This document shows, piece by piece, positions 12,942 through 16,535 of a stretch of DNA of 16,535 bases (position 1 is the stretch's first letter; the number at the start of each line of letters is the position of its first letter). The position numbers and the translations under genes are program-made. This DNA comes from Oscillospiraceae bacterium. GTDB lineage: Bacteria; Bacillota_A; Clostridia; Oscillospirales; Oscillospiraceae. The stretch is taken from assembly GCA_902795095.1 (NCBI GenBank), contig CADBKB010000024.1:1-16535 (forward strand), read 5' to 3'. The notes below the pieces were generated by a model. It saw nothing but the letters and a program-made list of their open reading frames with translations. It was not told the DNA's origin and did no database searches.

Positions 12942-15791
12942 ATGAAACACCTGAGAAAAGTCCTGGCGCTGGTTCTGAGCGCCGCGTTGCTGATGAGCTG
13001 CATCGTCGTCACCCATGCCGAGGAGCATGACTGCCCCAGCAAGGACTTCGTCGACGCGCCCGCTGAGGGCACCTGGGCCCACGAGGGCGTCGACTATATG
13101 ATCGCCAACGGCATCATGAACGGCACCAGCGACAACCCCAAGACCTTCAGCCCGAAGGTCCCCACCAACCGCGCCATGATCGTGCAGATCCTCTACCGCC
13201 TGTCGGGCGAGCCCGAGGTCAGCGGCAACATGCAGTTCACCGATGTGGAGACCGGCAGATGGTATTATAAGGCCATCCTCTGGGCTGTGCAGAACGGCGT
13301 CACCAAGGGCGTCACCGACACGCAGTTCAATCCGAACGGCTTTGTCACCCGCGAGCAGATCGCCGCCTTCATCTATCGTTTTGAAAACCCCTCCGACACG
13401 CCCGATCCCGCCGTGCTCTCCGGCTTCCCCGACGCCCAAACCGTCAGCAACTATGCCAAGGAGCCCATGAGCTGGGCTGTGGGCAAGGGCATCATCAACG
13501 GCAAGGGCCATAACGGCGAATCCTTCCTCGATCCCAAGGCCAACGCCAACCGCGACGAGGTCGCCACGATGATCTACCGCTACCTGTCCCTGCAGCATAC
13601 CCCCTGCGAGCATGAGTACGAGGACGTCGTCACCGCGCCCACCTGCACGGAAAAGGGCTTCACCACCCATACCTGCAAAAAATGCGGCGACTCCTACACC
13701 GACAGCGAGACCGAAGCGCTGGGCCATGACTGGGACGAGGGAACCGTCACCACCGAGCCCACCCCGGAAGCCGAAGGCGTGCGCACCTTTACATGCAAGC
13801 GCTGCGGCGAAACCAAAACCGAGCCCGTGCCTTATGTGGAAACCCCGCTGCCCGAGAGTGTGGACTTCACCAAGGCGGAGGACGCCGACAAGTACGAGAT
13901 TAAGGGCAAAAACAGCGCCAGTCAGTCCTCCGACGGCCTGACCCTTGTGACCACCCGTTACGCCGTGGAGCCCTGCAACGGGCAGAACTCCGGCGCCCAG
14001 GCCAGTACCCCCGAGGACCTGGTGGAGGTCCCCGTCTCCGGCGACTGGATCGCCACCCTCACCTTCGACTTCTCCACCGGCTCCGCCGCCAACGGCTATT
14101 ACCAGTTCTTCGGCTTCTTCGCCTCCGAGGGCGACGACTACCAGAACATGGCCGGTATCCGCTGCGGCAACAATGACCTGCAGGACTTCCTGCGCGTGGA
14201 CGGCGCCGTGACCGCCGATACCGATGGCGTCAAGTCCGCTCCCGGCACGAATGCCGCCGGCACCTACTATCTGCGCATCCGCAAGCTTGGCGACAGCTAC
14301 AACTGCTACCGCTCCTCTGACGGCAGCAACTTCACCGAAATGTTCTCCTACGACAACACCGGCATCGAGGCTGACCGTATCGTCATCGACGCCTACACCG
14401 GCATGACCGCGGGCTACACCTACACCGTGGAATCCCTGCGCTTCATGGAACCGGACCACAAGCACAGCTATACCTCCGTTGTCACCGAGCCCACCTGCAC
14501 GGCAGCCGGCTACACCACCTATACCTGCAGCACCTGCGGCCACAGCTACCAGGGCGATCCCGTGGAAGCCCTTGGCCATGACTATGTGGACGGCGTGTGC
14601 ACCCGCTGCGGCAAGGCCCAGCCCAACATTCCCGAGAACCTCAACTGGGTCTCCACCTGGGCCACCGCCGAGGAAAACTTCACCGCCAGCTCCGACCGCG
14701 TGCCCAACACCCTCAACGGCACCACCGTCCGTCAGATCATCCGCGTGACCACCTCCGGCAAGGTCATGAAGCTGAAGTTCTCCAATGAATTCGGCAATGT
14801 GGACGTGGTGGTCCACTCCCTGCACGTGGCTAAGCAGGTCCAGGCGGACAAGTCCACCATTGATCCGGCCACAGATACCGTGGTCACCGTGGGCGAGAGC
14901 GAGGAGTTCATCATCCCCAAGGGAAAGACCATCGAGACCGATCCCTTTGAGTTTGAGGTGAATGCGCTGGAGAACATCGCCGTTTCCATGTACTTTGGCA
15001 ATGCCCCCACCACCGCCGCCACCATCACCGGCCACCGCGGCGCGAGAGCAACCACCTACCAGGTGTCCGGCAACAAGGTCGGCGACGAAACCATCAACGC
15101 CTCCAAGACGATCCTGAGCTGGTACTTCCTGTGCGAGGCCTCCATGGACATGCCCGAGGGCAGCCGCGCCGTGGTCTGCTTCGGCGACTCCATCACCGAC
15201 GGCTACGGCACTGACGCCGACTACCTTGGCAAGAAGCCCGACAGCTACACCCGCTGGGGCGACTACTTTGCCAAGCGCCTGCAGGCCGACGAGAACACGA
15301 AGAACGTGGCGGTGCTCAATGAGGGCATCGGCGCCAACTCCATGTTCGGCGGCTCCGGCCCCGCGGGCAGAGACCGCTATGCGCGTGATCTGCTGGACCA
15401 CAACGGCGTGGAATACGTCATTATCCTCTTCGGCGTCAACGACCTGAACAAGCTGAACAACACCAGCATGTTCGACCGTCTGAAGACCGAGTACCAGAAG
15501 ATGATCCAGCTCGCCCACGACAACGGCATCAAGGTCTATCTGGCTCCCATCCTTCCCTTCGGCACCAGCGATTATTATTCCGCCTCCTCTGAGCAGGTGC
15601 GCACCATGATCAACGACTGGTTCCGCTCCGAGGATTCCGGCGCAGACGCCATCATCGACTTCGACAAGGCCGTGGCCGACCCCAACAACCCGATCAATAT
15701 TCTGGAGAAATACACCCACTCCGACGGTCTGCATCCCTACGACGGCTACGACGTCATGGCCGACGCCATCGACCTCAAGCTGTTCTATTGA
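12942..15791 (+). CDS. Secreted S-layer-homology protein with a C-terminal SGNH (XynE-like) esterase domain
   Basis: A 949-aa cell-surface hydrolase. Signal peptide about 1-26 (cut near THA/EEH). Three SLH repeats at about 36-90, 99-148 and 162-215 should bind secondary cell-wall polymer. Next come Cys-rich repeats (222-264, with a divergent CxxC segment at 285-288), a beta-sandwich-like region (about 303-505, resembling DUF1349/concanavalin-like folds), a second Cys-rich repeat (506-556), and from about 566 an SGNH hydrolase of the XynE-like type with its own N-terminal beta-domain (NWVSTWATAEENF). Catalytic blocks are intact: Ser750 in CFGDSITDGYG, Gly797/Asn799 in EGIGANS, Asn833 in GVND, Asp928 and His931 in SDGLHP. 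Related enzymes deacetylate xylan or other glycans; the substrate here is not proven. The start has GGAGG eight bases upstream. It is monocistronic, with a promoter at 12758 and a terminator at 15803. Confidence 0.93.
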   Translation: MKHLRKVLALVLSAALLMSCIVVTHAEEHDCPSKDFVDAPAEGTWAHEGVDYMIANGIMNGTSDNPKTFSPKVPTNRAMIVQILYRLSGEPEVSGNMQFTDVETGRWYYKAILWAVQNGVTKGVTDTQFNPNGFVTREQIAAFIYRFENPSDTPDPAVLSGFPDAQTVSNYAKEPMSWAVGKGIINGKGHNGESFLDPKANANRDEVATMIYRYLSLQHTPCEHEYEDVVTAPTCTEKGFTTHTCKKCGDSYTDSETEALGHDWDEGTVTTEPTPEAEGVRTFTCKRCGETKTEPVPYVETPLPESVDFTKAEDADKYEIKGKNSASQSSDGLTLVTTRYAVEPCNGQNSGAQASTPEDLVEVPVSGDWIATLTFDFSTGSAANGYYQFFGFFASEGDDYQNMAGIRCGNNDLQDFLRVDGAVTADTDGVKSAPGTNAAGTYYLRIRKLGDSYNCYRSSDGSNFTEMFSYDNTGIEADRIVIDAYTGMTAGYTYTVESLRFMEPDHKHSYTSVVTEPTCTAAGYTTYTCSTCGHSYQGDPVEALGHDYVDGVCTRCGKAQPNIPENLNWVSTWATAEENFTASSDRVPNTLNGTTVRQIIRVTTSGKVMKLKFSNEFGNVDVVVHSLHVAKQVQADKSTIDPATDTVVTVGESEEFIIPKGKTIETDPFEFEVNALENIAVSMYFGNAPTTAATITGHRGARATTYQVSGNKVGDETINASKTILSWYFLCEASMDMPEGSRAVVCFGDSITDGYGTDADYLGKKPDSYTRWGDYFAKRLQADENTKNVAVLNEGIGANSMFGGSGPAGRDRYARDLLDHNGVEYVIILFGVNDLNKLNNTSMFDRLKTEYQKMIQLAHDNGIKVYLAPILPFGTSDYYSASSEQVRTMINDWFRSEDSGADAIIDFDKAVADPNNPINILEKYTHSDGLHPYDGYDVMADAIDLKLFY
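13605..13733 (+). repeat. Cys-rich repeat, copy 1, in the SLH/SGNH protein
   Basis: Residues 222-264 read as C-HEY, PTCTEKGFTTHTC, CKKCGDSYTD and ALGHDW. The unit reappears at 14457-14585 with much the same spacing and clear similarity at DNA level. Such units are common linkers in secreted proteins of gut Clostridia. The CxxC pairs and conserved His suggest a small metal-bound or disulfide-stabilised fold. A degenerate half-unit (FTCKRCGETKTEPVP) follows copy 1. Confidence 0.8.
14457..14585 (+). repeat. Cys-rich repeat, copy 2, in the SLH/SGNH protein
   Basis: Residues 506-548 repeat copy 1: HKHSY, PTCTAAGYTTYTC, STCGHSYQGD and ALGHDY, then a trailing CTRCGKAQP. It joins the beta-sandwich region to the SGNH domain, so the two copies bracket the central domain. 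Confidence 0.8.
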
Positions 15792-15802
15792 TCCCGCATT
15801 TC

Positions 15803-15840
15803 AGCGAGGCTGCCCTCCCACAGGGCAGCCTCGCTTTTTT
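15803..15840 (+). terminator. Rho-independent terminator of the SLH/SGNH gene
   Basis: A perfect 14-bp stem (15803-15816 with 15822-15835), GC-rich, closes a five-base loop and is followed by a run of T to 15840. It begins 11 bases after the stop codon and insulates the BlaI-type gene from upstream transcription. Confidence 0.95.
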
Positions 15841-15870
15841 CTTCCTATGGGCAAACGTACCAAAAACAGC

Positions 15871-15899
15871 TTGACATATAGTTTCTATTGTATTAGAAT
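15871..15899 (+). promoter_or_regulatory. Sigma-A promoter of the BlaI/M56 operon
   Basis: TTGACA (15871-15876) and TAGAAT (15894-15899) are separated by 17 bases, close to consensus. The predicted start is about 15906, roughly 40 bases before the BlaI-type ATG. The -10 box forms the left arm of the inverted repeat at 15893-15913, so promoter and operator overlap. Confidence 0.75.
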
Positions 15900-15922
15900 A
15901 TTATAAATTCTAACGAATTAGA
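15893..15922. promoter_or_regulatory. Operator-like inverted repeats over the BlaI promoter start
   Basis: TTAGAAT (15893-15899) and ATTCTAA (15907-15913) form a perfect inverted repeat with a 7-base spacer across the -10 box and transcription start. A second, overlapping inverted repeat, TCTAA-CGAA-TTAGA, spans 15909-15922. BlaI/MecI repressors bind two-fold symmetric sites at their own promoter, so autoregulation is likely. The half-sites here do not show the TACA/TGTA core of the staphylococcal operators, so the recognition sequence would differ. Confidence 0.5.
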
Positions 15923-15947
15923 TACATGCTGGAAAGGAGCATTTTTT

Positions 15948-16310
15948 ATGACGCTGACAAAGGGTGAACGGATCATCATGGAGCTGCTGTGGGACAAGGG
16001 CCCGCTGACGGCCAAGCAAATCTCCGCAGAGCTCTGGAAGAGCGCAAAATGGGCCAAAACCACCACCTATACCATGGTGGGACGCTGCGTGGACAAGGGG
16101 TTGATCCGCCGGGAGGAGCCGGACTATCTCTGCGTTCCCTGCCTCAGCCGCAATGACAATACCCGCGCAGAAACCGACCGTCTGATCGATACGGAATACG
16201 GCGGCAGCGTGGATCTGCTCATGACCGCGCTGATCGGCCAGGGTCGGCTGAATTCGAAGCAGCTGAAAAACCTCTATGAGACCCTGGCGCAGATGGAGGA
16301 CGACGCATGA
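15948..16310 (+). CDS. BlaI/MecI family transcriptional repressor
   Basis: A 120-aa winged-helix repressor. The N-terminal DNA-binding domain shows the family pattern: LTKGERIIMELLWDKGPLTAKQI (as two segments), then KTTTYTMVGRCVDKGLIRRE, the recognition helix and wing. The C-terminal part (about 75-120) is the helical dimerisation region that the partner protease cleaves in the bla/mec systems. The ATG at 15948 has AAAGGAG eight bases upstream. Its stop overlaps the start of the M56 gene as ATGA, the standard repressor-sensor arrangement. No beta-lactamase or other target gene is in view, and relatives in Clostridia regulate diverse genes, so antibiotic resistance should not be assumed. Confidence 0.92.
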   Translation: MTLTKGERIIMELLWDKGPLTAKQISAELWKSAKWAKTTTYTMVGRCVDKGLIRREEPDYLCVPCLSRNDNTRAETDRLIDTEYGGSVDLLMTALIGQGRLNSKQLKNLYETLAQMEDDA

Positions 16311-16535
16311 ACCTGCTGAACATGTCCCTGACCGGCGGCGTGTTCATTCTGGCGGTGCTGCTTCTGCGCGCCGCGTTTCAGAATATCGTACCCCGCAGGA
16401 CCTTTCTTGTCCTGTGGCTGGCGGCCAACGCCCTTTTGCTGATCCCCTTCCGGATCCATGCGCCGGTCAGTATCTACGCCCTTGCGCCGCGTCCGGCTGC
16501 CGCGGTGCACAGCGCAGTTGTGCAGGCAGCTGTGA
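16307..16535 (+). CDS. BlaR1-like M56 family sensor protease, N-terminal part (runs off the right edge)
   Basis: The visible 76 codons encode MNLLNMSLTGGVFILAVLLL, a first membrane helix, then RRTFLVLWLAANALLLIPF, a second. This is the N-terminal hairpin typical of M56 peptidases of the BlaR1/MecR1 class, which sense a signal outside and cleave the BlaI repressor inside. The HExxH site and any sensor domain lie beyond the window, so protease activity and ligand cannot be judged. The start overlaps the repressor stop by 4 bases (ATGA), which strongly supports the pairing. Confidence 0.85.
   Translation, partial: MNLLNMSLTGGVFILAVLLLRAAFQNIVPRRTFLVLWLAANALLLIPFRIHAPVSIYALAPRPAAAVHSAVVQAAV

Noticed and set aside
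12836..13030. A 64-codon plus-strand frame across the SLH leader
   Set aside because: No ribosome binding site; overlaps the true start out of frame and has no recognisable sequence.
12813..15734. A 973-codon open frame on the minus strand, antisense to the SLH/SGNH gene
   Set aside because: Same cause: biased codons on the coding strand. The product is repetitive in Gly, Val, Ala and His with no recognisable fold, and the plus-strand gene has signal peptide, domains, RBS, promoter and terminator.

Overview
The window looks like a chromosomal segment of a GC-rich member of the class Clostridia (Bacillota). The evidence is gene content: a SpoIVB-type sporulation protease, a SpoIVFB-like M50 site-2 protease, the paired radical-SAM/DUF2344 proteins common in Clostridia, a cobalamin methionine synthase whose activation domain is a separate gene, and a surface enzyme with S-layer homology domains. 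Strong AGGAGG-type ribosome binding sites and TTGACA/TATAAT-like promoters fit this. The mix of S-layer display and a xylan-esterase-like hydrolase suggests an anaerobe of gut or rumen, but that is inference. I see no phage, transposon, CRISPR, tRNA or rRNA.

Layout. Minus strand, reading from high to low coordinates: (a) 12690-8917, an operon of a 106-aa one-TM protein, an M50 protease, a TIGR03960-type radical SAM protein, its DUF2344 partner and an unrecognised 110-aa protein, closed by a hairpin terminator. (b) 8795-5816, the methionine synthase activation protein followed by the methionine synthase, behind its own promoter. (c) 5734-2101, glnS, a UDP-ManNAc-type dehydrogenase and a DUF2461 protein, starting at a TATAAT promoter and ending at a strong terminator. 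(d) 1970-1002, spoIVB alone. (e) 902-1, pyrH and the start of frr, behind their own promoter. Plus strand: (f) 12942-15791, a 949-aa secreted SLH/SGNH-hydrolase with its own promoter and terminator. (g) 15948 to the right edge, a BlaI-type repressor and the start of a BlaR1-like M56 sensor protease, with an operator-like inverted repeat over the promoter.

How the genes fit together. SpoIVB and an M50 protease with a small membrane partner are two halves of the forespore-to-mother-cell signalling pathway known from Bacillus, here about 10 kb apart. The two methionine synthase genes together make one complete cobalamin-dependent enzyme. pyrH and frr are a standard housekeeping pair but lack the usual rpsB-tsf upstream. 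The BlaI/M56 pair is a signal-responsive repressor module whose targets are outside the window or unknown.

No gene-free stretch exceeds 300 bases. The two longest gaps are 12691-12941 (between divergent genes; promoter and leader of the SLH gene) and 15792-15947 (terminator, promoter, operator). Most of the window is conserved housekeeping or sporulation content. The least explained parts are the 110-aa protein, the 106-aa membrane protein, the SLH/SGNH surface protein and the operator region of the BlaI gene.
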